This document shows, one piece after another, positions 20,618 to 28,727 of a stretch of DNA of 64,000 nt. Both the position numbers and the translations under genes were made by a program. Each line of letters begins with the position of its first letter. The first letter of the stretch is position 1. The DNA comes from Candidatus Nitrotoga sp. AM1P (GTDB taxonomy: Bacteria > Pseudomonadota > Gammaproteobacteria > Burkholderiales > Gallionellaceae), in assembly GCF_013168275.1 (NCBI RefSeq), contig NZ_AP019547.1:1550001-1614000 (forward strand), written 5' to 3'. The notes beneath the pieces were generated by a model. The model saw nothing but the letters and a program-made list of their open reading frames with translations, had not been told where the DNA came from and did no database searches.

Positions 20618-22291
20618 CTACGGCGTTCCCTTTGTATTGCCAGCCGACCCTTGAATTACTTCTTGCGGCGGATGCTTCTCCTCTCCCGGCCCATCTCCTA
20701 TCTCTGGAAATGAAGTTGCGCTGAAAGTCCCCAGAAATCCCTTACAGCTATTGTCCTGCGGCTTTAAAGAACTGCTGGCTACGCCATCGTGCCAATGCAG
20801 CGTATCCCGTAATCGCGTCTTTTCTATCTCCCTACCGTATGTGTTCAGCATATCCACAGGGTCTAGCGGTATGTTATTAAGCCGTTTTTTTGTTTCATCG
20901 ATCACACTTTTATCCGTCCGGTACCTACGCTCTGCTGCTGCCTCGTTGTTGATGACTGAGGCATACAAAGCTAATGTCACTTCAAAGGCTGCGCGGATGT
21001 CGCTGCAGTGCTCCATTTCCCCTGCCCAAATCTTCTTCGCGCCACCTTCTGTTATGTTCCAAAATAAAGGAGCCCTGCCGCTCAGATCCGGGCACACTCT
21101 TTTTCTGTCACTGTCATAGGCCATAAATGTAGTTATACCCTCCTGAAAGGTCCCGGCCTGTGTTGAAGCGGACTTGATCGGGGCCATCCCAGCGTACGTT
21201 GGTTTCAACCTATAGAGAGTCTTGCCATCCTCCTGCACAGGCTCTGCGGCAATCCGGGGAGCTATCGCAACTGCAACATCAGGCCAGGTTGCCCCAAGAA
21301 CAAAAGCCGGGCCCTCACTGGGGTTTTTACGCTGGGGATGCGGAGGTCCTTTTGGCAAGGTCGCTCTAAACTGAATAAACCGTTCCCGAGCCATTGGAGC
21401 GACCGTACATTTTTGGTACAAATTATCCGTCTCGGGAGACCCCCAACCCCACGTTGCAGGGGCAGAATTTTTTAACCGCCCACTTGGCTTGCTGTCTGCT
21501 TCCTTGAATTTATCTTCGGGCTCGCCAGGAACATTCGCCGATGGACCTGGCACCTTATCTGCATCGTCAAGCATCTGTTTTAATGCGGGATCTTCCTGCC
21601 GAGACAAGATTAAACCGCCGTGCGAGATGGCCGACATGGAAAGTGGCGGCAAACCCCGTTTTTCATCGCTTTGTCTGGCACCTCTTGTATTTTCATCCGG
21701 GCCTGATTGCTGCACCACATGCGTTAATTCATGCGCAAGCAGTTTGCGCCCTTCGTGCGACCCTGGCGCGAATCCGCCTGCCCCAAACACAATGTTGTGT
21801 CCCACCGTATAGGCATGGGCATGCACGTCCCGCGCTGATTGCTCGGCAGCCAGGCCGGTGTGCACGCGCACCTGCGAAAAATCATGACCAAAGCGTTGCC
21901 CCATGTCTTGCTGTAATGCCGTATCAAGCGGGCTACCCGAACCAGCAAGCACGCGCTCGACACTGACGGGCGCCCTATCCGCTTCCCCGGAGAATTGCTC
22001 CGTGAAACGTTGAATGCGCGGTGGTACCTGGCTGACTTTAGAATTTGCTGGCCCTGCCAATACCTGATCAGCAATCCGATCCGCTTCCTGTTCCAGCGGA
22101 TCGTTACTAGCGCCTATGCTTAGCTTTTTTTGCAAACGTTTTTTATTGCATTCCCCGCATTCACCACTTAATGATGATGACGCCGACCCGCCACAGGCGC
22201 ACTTGCGCTGCAATAGCAATCCCGCGTGAGGCGATTTGCCCACGAGCGGTGATTTGGCAGCAGTGTTCTGTAGTAGTGCAGCGGTACTCAT
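20618..22291 (-). CDS. DUF4157 eCIS core protein 5, C-terminus unknown
   Basis: A 557-residue protein. Residues 1-60 are the leader shared with its paralogues (GLLLQRKCACGGS, then CGEC), a possible Cys4 zinc site. A 'DPLEQEADRIADQVL' helix follows at 64-78, then the DUF4157 metallopeptidase-like domain (about 115-195) with HELTH at 187-191. The C-terminal ~350 residues have a Pro-rich linker (220-265) and then an unrecognised domain. That domain contains WAGEMEHCSDIRAAFEVTLALY, vaguely like a degenerate DUF922-type helix, and Cys pairs. DUF4157 proteins are regarded as eCIS cargo or cargo carriers. The 5' 600 bp is nearly identical to the next gene upstream. Confidence 0.85.
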   Translation of the reverse strand: MSTAALLQNTAAKSPLVGKSPHAGLLLQRKCACGGSASSSLSGECGECNKKRLQKKLSIGASNDPLEQEADRIADQVLAGPANSKVSQVPPRIQRFTEQFSGEADRAPVSVERVLAGSGSPLDTALQQDMGQRFGHDFSQVRVHTGLAAEQSARDVHAHAYTVGHNIVFGAGGFAPGSHEGRKLLAHELTHVVQQSGPDENTRGARQSDEKRGLPPLSMSAISHGGLILSRQEDPALKQMLDDADKVPGPSANVPGEPEDKFKEADSKPSGRLKNSAPATWGWGSPETDNLYQKCTVAPMARERFIQFRATLPKGPPHPQRKNPSEGPAFVLGATWPDVAVAIAPRIAAEPVQEDGKTLYRLKPTYAGMAPIKSASTQAGTFQEGITTFMAYDSDRKRVCPDLSGRAPLFWNITEGGAKKIWAGEMEHCSDIRAAFEVTLALYASVINNEAAAERRYRTDKSVIDETKKRLNNIPLDPVDMLNTYGREIEKTRLRDTLHWHDGVASSSLKPQDNSCKGFLGTFSATSFPEIGDGPGEEKHPPQEVIQGSAGNTKGTP

Positions 22292-22450
22292 TACTTCATC
22301 TCCTGGTTGTCGAGGTCTTTACTCAATTGCTTTTCTTTTGCGTGACTAACATAAGCTCTCCCTTGTTCCAATTATGATTGTTCACTGTCAATCGAGTCTG
22401 ACCCCATTGATCCCTCAACCCCATTGATCCCATTTGGCTGAAATTTCAAC

Positions 22451-23791
22451 TTATTTGTCCATTAATCCCGTTGCTGGCAATTCACGCTTGTCGAGCACTT
22501 TGGCACCTTTATGCCAGCTATGAACTTCCTTGATCCACTCGGGAAGAGTACGGTAAGTATCTGTACCGGGCAGATGTCCCCAAAACTTTCCGTTACCGGT
22601 GTATATAAGATTCTCCCCCATCACGCCGATGCCGCCACCTGGTGGGTAATTCGTGTTCTCGATGTAACCAGCTTCACCGGGCACCCAATCATTAATGTCG
22701 CTGCTGGGCTTGTCAATAATGTCCGCACCCTTGCTGCCTCCTTTCATCGTCAGATCCGTCGCCGCCGCACAGCCGATTGCGTAAAGTTTTGCATTAACAT
22801 TAAGATCATCCCAAGCCTCTTGACGATTCACATCGGGTTTCATCTTCCAGGTTCCTTTGCTGACATCCCACTCATAATATTTAGGATTCATCGACCATCC
22901 GGCCAAAGCGGCGAAGTTGTATTTCTTTTGCCCTGCAAAAAAGACAATGCCAATCCGCGCTTTGAGGTGGTTGTTCAGATTGGATGCTGCAACTGAGTCA
23001 CTGCCGCCTTCGACGTTAAAGATGCGCGGTGAAGCCAGCATGTCGATGAGTATCTCCTGTTCGAAATTCACAGCTCCTCCTTTGGGACGTTCGTAAACTT
23101 TGTTACTTTCAGTGTAATGTTGCACCCCCTTTCCAGATAAGAATTTATTAAGCGAGGCCTGGGGATCACTTCTGATCTTGCGCTTGATCTGAGTGGGTGT
23201 CCGTTCCATCTGCACCACATGTGTTAATTCATGCGCAAGCAGTTTGCGCCCTTCTTGCGACCCCGGCGCGAATCCACCTGCCCCAAACACAATGTTGTGT
23301 CCCACCGTATAGGCATGGGCATGCACGTCCCGCGCTGATTGCTCGGCAGCCAGGCCAGTGTGCACGCGCACCTGCGAAAAATCATGACCAAAGCGTTGCC
23401 CCATGTCTTGCTGTAATGCCGTATCAAGCGGGCTACCCGAACCAGCAAGCACGCGCTCGACACTGACGGGCACCGTATCCACCTCCCCGGAGGATTGCCC
23501 CGTGAAACGTTGAATGCGCGGTGGTACCTGGCTGACTGTGAAATTTGCTGGCCCTGCCAGTACCTGATCAGCAATCCGATCCGCTTCCTGTTCCAGCGGA
23601 TCGTTACTAGCACCTATGCTGAGTTTCTTTTGCAAACGTTTTTTATTGCATTCCCCGCATTCACCACTTAATGACGATGACGCCGACCCGCCACAGGCGC
23701 ACTTGCGCTGCAACAGCAATCCCGCGTGCGGCGATTTGCCCACGAGCGGTAACTTGGCAGCAGTGTTCTGTAGTGGTGCAACGGTACTCAT
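22451..23791 (-). CDS. DUF4157 protein 4 with Tgl-like transglutaminase domain
   Basis: A 446-residue protein. The leader and DUF4157 domain are as in its downstream neighbour (HELTH at 187-191). From about residue 225 it resembles Bacillus Tgl, the spore-coat protein-glutamine gamma-glutamyltransferase. The segment LYAIGCAAATDL places Cys341 where Tgl has its catalytic Cys. GENLIYTGNGKFWGH places Glu393 and His406 with the same 13-residue spacing as Tgl Glu187-His200. The residue before the Cys is Gly rather than Tgl's Glu115. The predicted action is crosslinking of target proteins through Gln and Lys. The alignment is from memory of the Tgl sequence, so it needs a profile search. Confidence 0.8.
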   Translation of the reverse strand: MSTVAPLQNTAAKLPLVGKSPHAGLLLQRKCACGGSASSSLSGECGECNKKRLQKKLSIGASNDPLEQEADRIADQVLAGPANFTVSQVPPRIQRFTGQSSGEVDTVPVSVERVLAGSGSPLDTALQQDMGQRFGHDFSQVRVHTGLAAEQSARDVHAHAYTVGHNIVFGAGGFAPGSQEGRKLLAHELTHVVQMERTPTQIKRKIRSDPQASLNKFLSGKGVQHYTESNKVYERPKGGAVNFEQEILIDMLASPRIFNVEGGSDSVAASNLNNHLKARIGIVFFAGQKKYNFAALAGWSMNPKYYEWDVSKGTWKMKPDVNRQEAWDDLNVNAKLYAIGCAAATDLTMKGGSKGADIIDKPSSDINDWVPGEAGYIENTNYPPGGGIGVMGENLIYTGNGKFWGHLPGTDTYRTLPEWIKEVHSWHKGAKVLDKRELPATGLMDK

Positions 23792-23850
23792 TACTTCATC
23801 TCCTGATAGTCGAAGTCTTTACTTGATTGAACTTGATTGATAGTCATCGG

Positions 23851-25155
23851 TTAAGGGCATTTCACTTTTTCACAGGGATTGGTATTCCAGTTAGCATTGC
23901 CGGTTTTCTTCCGATGGCAGCATAGATCATCCAGTACCGCGTTATCGTAAGTTACCGTCACCGTGGTGATGCCAATCCGCGAGTGGTAGTTAATATCGCG
24001 AATCTTGGACTGGGTGCCGACATGCACGCAAGCATGCGAACCGGTATTCAGTAGTCCTTCATGAATTGCCTGAATACCCTTGAAGAAAATCGCGTAGTTC
24101 ATGCTGCCGGCGCCACTTTTTGAGTAGCGTGCGCCCTTGCCAGTTTTTGCGACGGGATCTTTCAGGTTGCCGAGACGGACATTCTCGGAATCCATGTAAC
24201 CCAGCCCCTCCAATCGTTTGACCTCAGAGTCCTTCACCCGATCGGTCAAGCCAATGCCGAGCATCGTAGAACCACCGGCTATCGGCTGCACGACATCGGA
24301 CAGAACCTTGCTCGATTTGGTACTGTATTTGGCGGTCAGCGTCCCGGTGGGCATACGTGGTTCCAGTTGCCCGGCAGCTTTCGCGTCTGCCGCATGCCCG
24401 GTATCAACGACAGCCGTGTCAAAAGCAACGGTGATATTGTCGATCCATGGCTGGGTCTTTGGATCCTTAAGGGTTTCGTTGGCTGCGTCGAAGGCGATCG
24501 TGTCCTTGCCTTTATCGCGATATCTGGAAAGCGTGCGGTTCTTGCCCGTGACAACGGTAGATGAAGACTCTGCCGAGCCGGTTTGCTGTACCACATGCGC
24601 TAGCTCATGGGCAAGCAAGCGGCGCCCTGCGTGCGACCTTGGCGCAAACTGCCCCGCACCGAACACGAGGTTATATCCCACCGTGTACGCGTGGGCATTG
24701 ACGTCTTGCGCAGATTGTTCAGCGGCAGCACCTGAATGCACCCGCACTTGTGAAAAATCATGACCGAAACGCTGCCCCATATCCTGCTGTGTCGCCGCAT
24801 CCAGTGGCCTACCGGAACCAGAAAGCACGCGGTCTACGCTGGCTGGCGCAATATCCAATCCTTCGGTCGCTTGCCCCGCATAGCGCTGGATACGTGGTGG
24901 TGTACTGCTGACTGCGGAATGTGACGGTGCTGCCATCACCTGCTCCGCAACCCGATCCGCTTCCTGTTCCAGCGGATCATTACTTCGTCCAATAGCAAAT
25001 TTCCGTTGTAAACCCGTTTTATTTTTCGCACACTCCGCACACTCCCCGCCTGCAATCGTATGATTGCCGCCAGTGCATTTACGCTGGAGCAGGCCTTGAG
25101 CAGGCGGCAAAAAACTTGCCGTTTTGGCTTGCTGGGCTACAGTAGCTCTATTCAT
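23851..25155 (-). CDS. DUF4157 protein 3 with L,D-transpeptidase-like motif
   Basis: A 434-residue protein from the ATG at 25155. The frame is open to 25209, but that stretch overlaps the preceding gene and is unlike the paralogues. It has a divergent leader (GLLQRKCTGG, then ECAEC), a DPLEQEADRVAEQV helix and DUF4157 with HELAH at 183-187. The C-terminal ~220 residues include MNYAIFFKGIQAIHEG followed by SHACVHVG. This resembles the YkuD L,D-transpeptidase signature (IHG followed by SHGCIR), with Cys376 as nucleophile and His365. A cell-wall-acting effector is plausible. The usual Gly of SHGC is Ala and the Arg is His, so activity is uncertain. Confidence 0.75.
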   Translation of the reverse strand: MNRATVAQQAKTASFLPPAQGLLQRKCTGGNHTIAGGECAECAKNKTGLQRKFAIGRSNDPLEQEADRVAEQVMAAPSHSAVSSTPPRIQRYAGQATEGLDIAPASVDRVLSGSGRPLDAATQQDMGQRFGHDFSQVRVHSGAAAEQSAQDVNAHAYTVGYNLVFGAGQFAPRSHAGRRLLAHELAHVVQQTGSAESSSTVVTGKNRTLSRYRDKGKDTIAFDAANETLKDPKTQPWIDNITVAFDTAVVDTGHAADAKAAGQLEPRMPTGTLTAKYSTKSSKVLSDVVQPIAGGSTMLGIGLTDRVKDSEVKRLEGLGYMDSENVRLGNLKDPVAKTGKGARYSKSGAGSMNYAIFFKGIQAIHEGLLNTGSHACVHVGTQSKIRDINYHSRIGITTVTVTYDNAVLDDLCCHRKKTGNANWNTNPCEKVKCP

Positions 25156-25168
25156 GACCGATGCCTCC

Positions 25169-25588
25169 CTACACCAATTGCGCAATTTGCAGATCATCGG
25201 CCTCGCCAATCACCTCGACCAGCTCATCAACTGCAAGAATTCCACTGCGCTTCAGACATACCTCGCCATCACGGAGCAACACCCAAAGCGGACTTTGTCC
25301 ACCGTACTCTAAGTCGGGACACCAAGTGCCGACCTCTTCCATATCATCGAAGGGGCGTAGTCCAAGATTGAGTTTTCCGCTGAAGCGCTTGGCTACATCA
25401 AGAGCAGTTTGGATGGCTAAGTTGTCTGGTATGCTCCAAACGGCGAAGGCCATTACTAGCCAATTGCCGGTATTGAGTTCGAGTTCCCGCGCAGAAGGAG
25501 CCGCATCCAACGCATGAGCATAGGATGGTTCGTCCGTTAAAGTAATACTCGGACAACCCTCCTGATCACGGGTGACTTTATAGGACAT
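25169..25588 (-). CDS. Unknown 139-aa protein between DUF4157 genes
   Basis: A soluble, acidic protein with no signal peptide and no recognised domain, starting MSYKVTRDQEGCPSITLTDE. It begins 2 bp after the stop of DUF4157 protein 2 and ends 13 bp before DUF4157 protein 3, so it is co-translated with candidate effectors. Size, charge and place fit a cognate immunity protein or an adaptor/chaperone for one neighbour. This is inference only; eCIS effectors often lack immunity proteins. Confidence 0.65.
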   Translation of the reverse strand: MSYKVTRDQEGCPSITLTDEPSYAHALDAAPSARELELNTGNWLVMAFAVWSIPDNLAIQTALDVAKRFSGKLNLGLRPFDDMEEVGTWCPDLEYGGQSPLWVLLRDGEVCLKRSGILAVDELVEVIGEADDLQIAQLV

Positions 25589-25590
25589 GG

Positions 25591-27339
25591 TTATGGCCCC
25601 GGAACGACGATCGTCGTTTCTACGGTTTCTACGCTATCGTTGTTATGTACCTTACTAACGGTACCTCCCGTCGCTTTGGCGACCTTATCGTGGCTGGCCT
25701 CTTCACTCACCGGATTCTTAAGCACAATAGTGCCTCCAGGGGCAATGATGCGGGCAATCTCTTCGGCGAGGCCCGGCATCCCAATGGGACCATTTTCGGA
25801 AGTGACCAAATCCGCAGCGCGGTCGGCGATCGGTAGCGTGGTGTCCTTAGCGGAAAACCTGCGGTAAATCAGATTAGGCACGCGCGAGTTGTTGATACCG
25901 GTAGTGCTGGTGCGTTCGGCCATGCCAATGTTGACCGCCCCTTTGAAGTAACCCTCGCCAAAGATATCTATGTGATATTTGGCCGTAGTGGGAACGTTTT
26001 TGGCGTGAATCTTATCACCCTGATCTTTACCGCTGCCTACCGCCCAATCTTTATAAGTGTCCTTATCTGCTTCAGGATACTTGTGCTGCGCGAGCAATTG
26101 ATCACTTGCTATCCACAGTTGTTCGGCAGACGCATAAATGCGCCGATAATCATCCAAATTGCGCCGTGTCAGCTTGGCACCCTGCGGGGCCAGCGTTTTG
26201 CCTATGCTCGTCAGCCAATCCTTTACTTCGCTACGCCATGCAAAGACCAGCATCAGATTCGGTTGTGTCGGATTGACTTTGGCTCGCTGGTACAAAGCCC
26301 AAGATTTGTAGATACTCGAACTGGGATCCAACCAAAGTTCGCCCGATTCCAGCGGCGGTTTTACTTCCTCGATGATTACACTGCGCCAAAAATCCGGCGG
26401 GTTCATATCTTTTACCACGCCTGGAGCGGACACAGGCGATGCGCCATGTTTGAATACGCCGATCACAGGGCAGTCGGCCCGCAACTTGCGCGCCATGTCG
26501 GCAATCCGATTAGCCCGGTGGCATGACAGGTCATTGTTGAAACCGGCATCGCCTTCCTGGCTGGCAAAACCGTGAATCTTGAGATGGTTTCCCACCTTGG
26601 GCTTGGTGATCTTGGCTTCTTCGCCTGAGAGAAGATCATCGCAACCCACCTTGAACTGAAACTGCCAACCAACTACGCCCTGTTGACTTGGCATGCAATC
26701 AGGAGTGGGAGCACCGAGTTCGGCGGCACGACATTTGCGCTGAATACTCGGAAACCCATGTGTGATGGAAGGAACACTGCGCCCCTGTATGACTGCATCG
26801 GCGGCAGCGTCGGCTTCACGCTCTCCGGCCTCGCCCGGTGTATTCACCGCAAGTTTCATCTGTGTAGCAACCCGTTGGCCGCGCTGTTGCACAACATGTG
26901 TCAATTCATGGGCAAGTAATCGGCGTCCATCACTTGTACTCGGAGCAAACTTGCCCGTATCAAAAACTATATCGCGTCCGGCGGTGTAAGCTAGAGCATT
27001 CAATTCACGAGCCGATTGCGCGGCAGCCGAGCCGGAATGCACACGCACCCCGGAAAAATCATGACCAAAGCGCTGTTCCATATCCTGCCGCAACACGGGT
27101 TCAAGCGGCCTGCCGGAGCTGGCAAGGGCACGCTCTACGCTGGCGGGGGCAGTATCCGTATCCATACTAAGTTTGGTTTGCAAACGTTCGCTCTTACATA
27201 CCTCGCATTTACCCGTTAATGACGAGTCTGCCGACCCGCCACAAGCGCATTTGCGCTGCAACAGCAATCCCGCGTGAGGCGGTTTGCTCACGATCGGTGA
27301 TTTAGCAGCAATGTTCTGCAGTGGTGCAGCGGTACTCAT
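25591..27339 (-). CDS. DUF4157 protein 2 with OmpA-like and methyltransferase-like tail
   Basis: A protein of about 582 residues from the ATG at 27339; an in-frame TTG nine bases upstream is less likely. The leader has CACGG and CEVC. The DPLEQEADR helix is missing before DUF4157 (HELTH at 144-148), but a similar GEREADAAADAV helix follows it. Residues about 225-330 resemble an OmpA-like domain (HLKIHGFASQEGD, then DLSCHRANRIADMARKL). Residues about 455-582 resemble the end of a class I methyltransferase fold (DIFGEGYFKGAVNIGM, LPIADRAADLVTSE, EIARIIAPGGTIVL). The domain mix suggests cargo that can touch cell wall and also modify a target. Both C-terminal calls are by motif only. Confidence 0.75.
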   Translation of the reverse strand: MSTAAPLQNIAAKSPIVSKPPHAGLLLQRKCACGGSADSSLTGKCEVCKSERLQTKLSMDTDTAPASVERALASSGRPLEPVLRQDMEQRFGHDFSGVRVHSGSAAAQSARELNALAYTAGRDIVFDTGKFAPSTSDGRRLLAHELTHVVQQRGQRVATQMKLAVNTPGEAGEREADAAADAVIQGRSVPSITHGFPSIQRKCRAAELGAPTPDCMPSQQGVVGWQFQFKVGCDDLLSGEEAKITKPKVGNHLKIHGFASQEGDAGFNNDLSCHRANRIADMARKLRADCPVIGVFKHGASPVSAPGVVKDMNPPDFWRSVIIEEVKPPLESGELWLDPSSSIYKSWALYQRAKVNPTQPNLMLVFAWRSEVKDWLTSIGKTLAPQGAKLTRRNLDDYRRIYASAEQLWIASDQLLAQHKYPEADKDTYKDWAVGSGKDQGDKIHAKNVPTTAKYHIDIFGEGYFKGAVNIGMAERTSTTGINNSRVPNLIYRRFSAKDTTLPIADRAADLVTSENGPIGMPGLAEEIARIIAPGGTIVLKNPVSEEASHDKVAKATGGTVSKVHNNDSVETVETTIVVPGP

Positions 27340-27396
27340 TAACTTCAACCCTCTTGGCGATGGTTATAATTCATCTGATCTTTATAGATGCAAATA

Positions 27397-28470
27397 TTAT
27401 TTCTGTAAAAATGGTAGCGGCTTCCAATCCTTAAAATTGGCATCAAATTGGAAGATGGGTATCGGCGCTACTATTGAAGTAGTTTTTAACTCTCTGTCCG
27501 TTATTTCCCACCATTTTGGATTGCTAACTTTTAATTGCGCGTCAATGGCGAGCGGAGCGGTCAAATTGGCGGCTTTGCCTGCCCATTTATCGCTCACTCC
27601 AAAGCGTTTGAAGAAGTCCAAATTGTATTTCCATACACCCAAGGCTGAACTTGGATCCCAAAGCTGAAAAACATTACGCTCGAAAAAAGGTTGCTTGAGA
27701 GTTAGAAAGTCGGGTTCGGCAAGTTGGACGGAAAGCATTGAATTGTCGGTTTTATTTTTTGTTGAATCATCGATTTTATCTTTTTCTGGATTCGCATCAG
27801 GTTTAGCTTCCTGTTTTTGTATAGTGTGGTTACTCCCTGAGGATAATGTAAATTTTTCATCGCTTTGACCAGCATGAATCCCTGCCGCGCCTGTCTGCTG
27901 CACCACATGCGTCAACTCATGGGCAATCAGTTTGCGTCCCTCGTGCGACTGTGGCACGAACCCGCCTGCACCAAACACAATGTTGTGACCGACCGTATAA
28001 GCATGGGCGTTAATATCTTGGGCTGATTGCTTAGCGGCAAAGTCGGTATGCACCCGCACCTGCGAAAAATCATGACCAAAGCGTTGCCCCATGTCTTGCT
28101 GTGTTGCCGGATCAAGCGGGCTACCGGAACCAGATAGCACTCGGTCTACACTGGCGGGTACAGTTCCTGCATCTGCTGTCCCTTGCCCAGTGAAGCGCTG
28201 AATATGCAGCGCCGAGCTGCTGACCGCGGAATGAGCGGGTGCAGCCAAAACTTGATCCGCGACCCGATCTGCTTCCTGTTCCAGCGGATCGTTACTGGCG
28301 CCTATGGAGAGCTTAGCTTGCAAACGTGGCTTACCCTCGGATTGGCTGGTCAATAACGACTTTGGCACGCTCAAAGCATATTTTCTCTGCAACAACAGCT
28401 CTGCGTTAGTGGAATTCCCCAAAAGCATTGACTTATCGGTCGTGTACTCTTGCATCGCGAAAGTGCTCAT
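27397..28470 (-). CDS. DUF4157 protein 1, short unknown C-terminus
   Basis: A 357-residue protein. The leader keeps ELLLQRK but has lost the Cys residues seen in paralogues. Then come a DPLEQEADRVADQVL helix (61-75), DUF4157 with HELTH at 184-188, a Lys- and Asp-rich linker (220-243) and a ~115-residue C-terminal domain I cannot place. That domain is rich in Trp and Phe, with WDPSSALGVWKYNLDFFKRF and KVSNPKWWEI. Its start overlaps the preceding small gene by 4 bp, making it the first DUF4157 gene after the ATPase. Confidence 0.82.
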   Translation of the reverse strand: MSTFAMQEYTTDKSMLLGNSTNAELLLQRKYALSVPKSLLTSQSEGKPRLQAKLSIGASNDPLEQEADRVADQVLAAPAHSAVSSSALHIQRFTGQGTADAGTVPASVDRVLSGSGSPLDPATQQDMGQRFGHDFSQVRVHTDFAAKQSAQDINAHAYTVGHNIVFGAGGFVPQSHEGRKLIAHELTHVVQQTGAAGIHAGQSDEKFTLSSGSNHTIQKQEAKPDANPEKDKIDDSTKNKTDNSMLSVQLAEPDFLTLKQPFFERNVFQLWDPSSALGVWKYNLDFFKRFGVSDKWAGKAANLTAPLAIDAQLKVSNPKWWEITDRELKTTSIVAPIPIFQFDANFKDWKPLPFLQK

Positions 28471-28727
28471 ATCTTCATCCCCTTGCCGATACCCTGCGCC
28501 ACTTGCGATCCGACGCGCTGCGGTTTTGAATTCTGATCGATCGATATGCTGCCGAGCCGTAACCGCGACATATCGCCATTCACTGTCAACTGCTGGGCGG
28601 CCTGTGGATCGGCGAGCAGTCGAGATAATTCTTGCTGCAGGCCCTCAGCGATACCATGCCGGTCTTCGTGCCGAAAACCTTTCAATACCAGACTATCAAT
28701 ATGCAGGACAACACGTTTCATACCCAC
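28467..28727 (-). CDS. Small conserved-type eCIS protein
   Basis: An 86-residue soluble protein, starting MGMKRVVLHIDSLVLKGF and ending IGKGMKI. It overlaps the ATPase gene by 10 bp and the first DUF4157 gene by 4 bp. The N-terminal beta strand followed by 'GLQQELSRLLADP' recalls small proteins often seen beside eCIS ATPase genes. I cannot assign a function. An ATPase partner or cargo-loading factor is a guess from position. Confidence 0.7.
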   Translation of the reverse strand: MGMKRVVLHIDSLVLKGFRHEDRHGIAEGLQQELSRLLADPQAAQQLTVNGDMSRLRLGSISIDQNSKPQRVGSQVAQGIGKGMKI

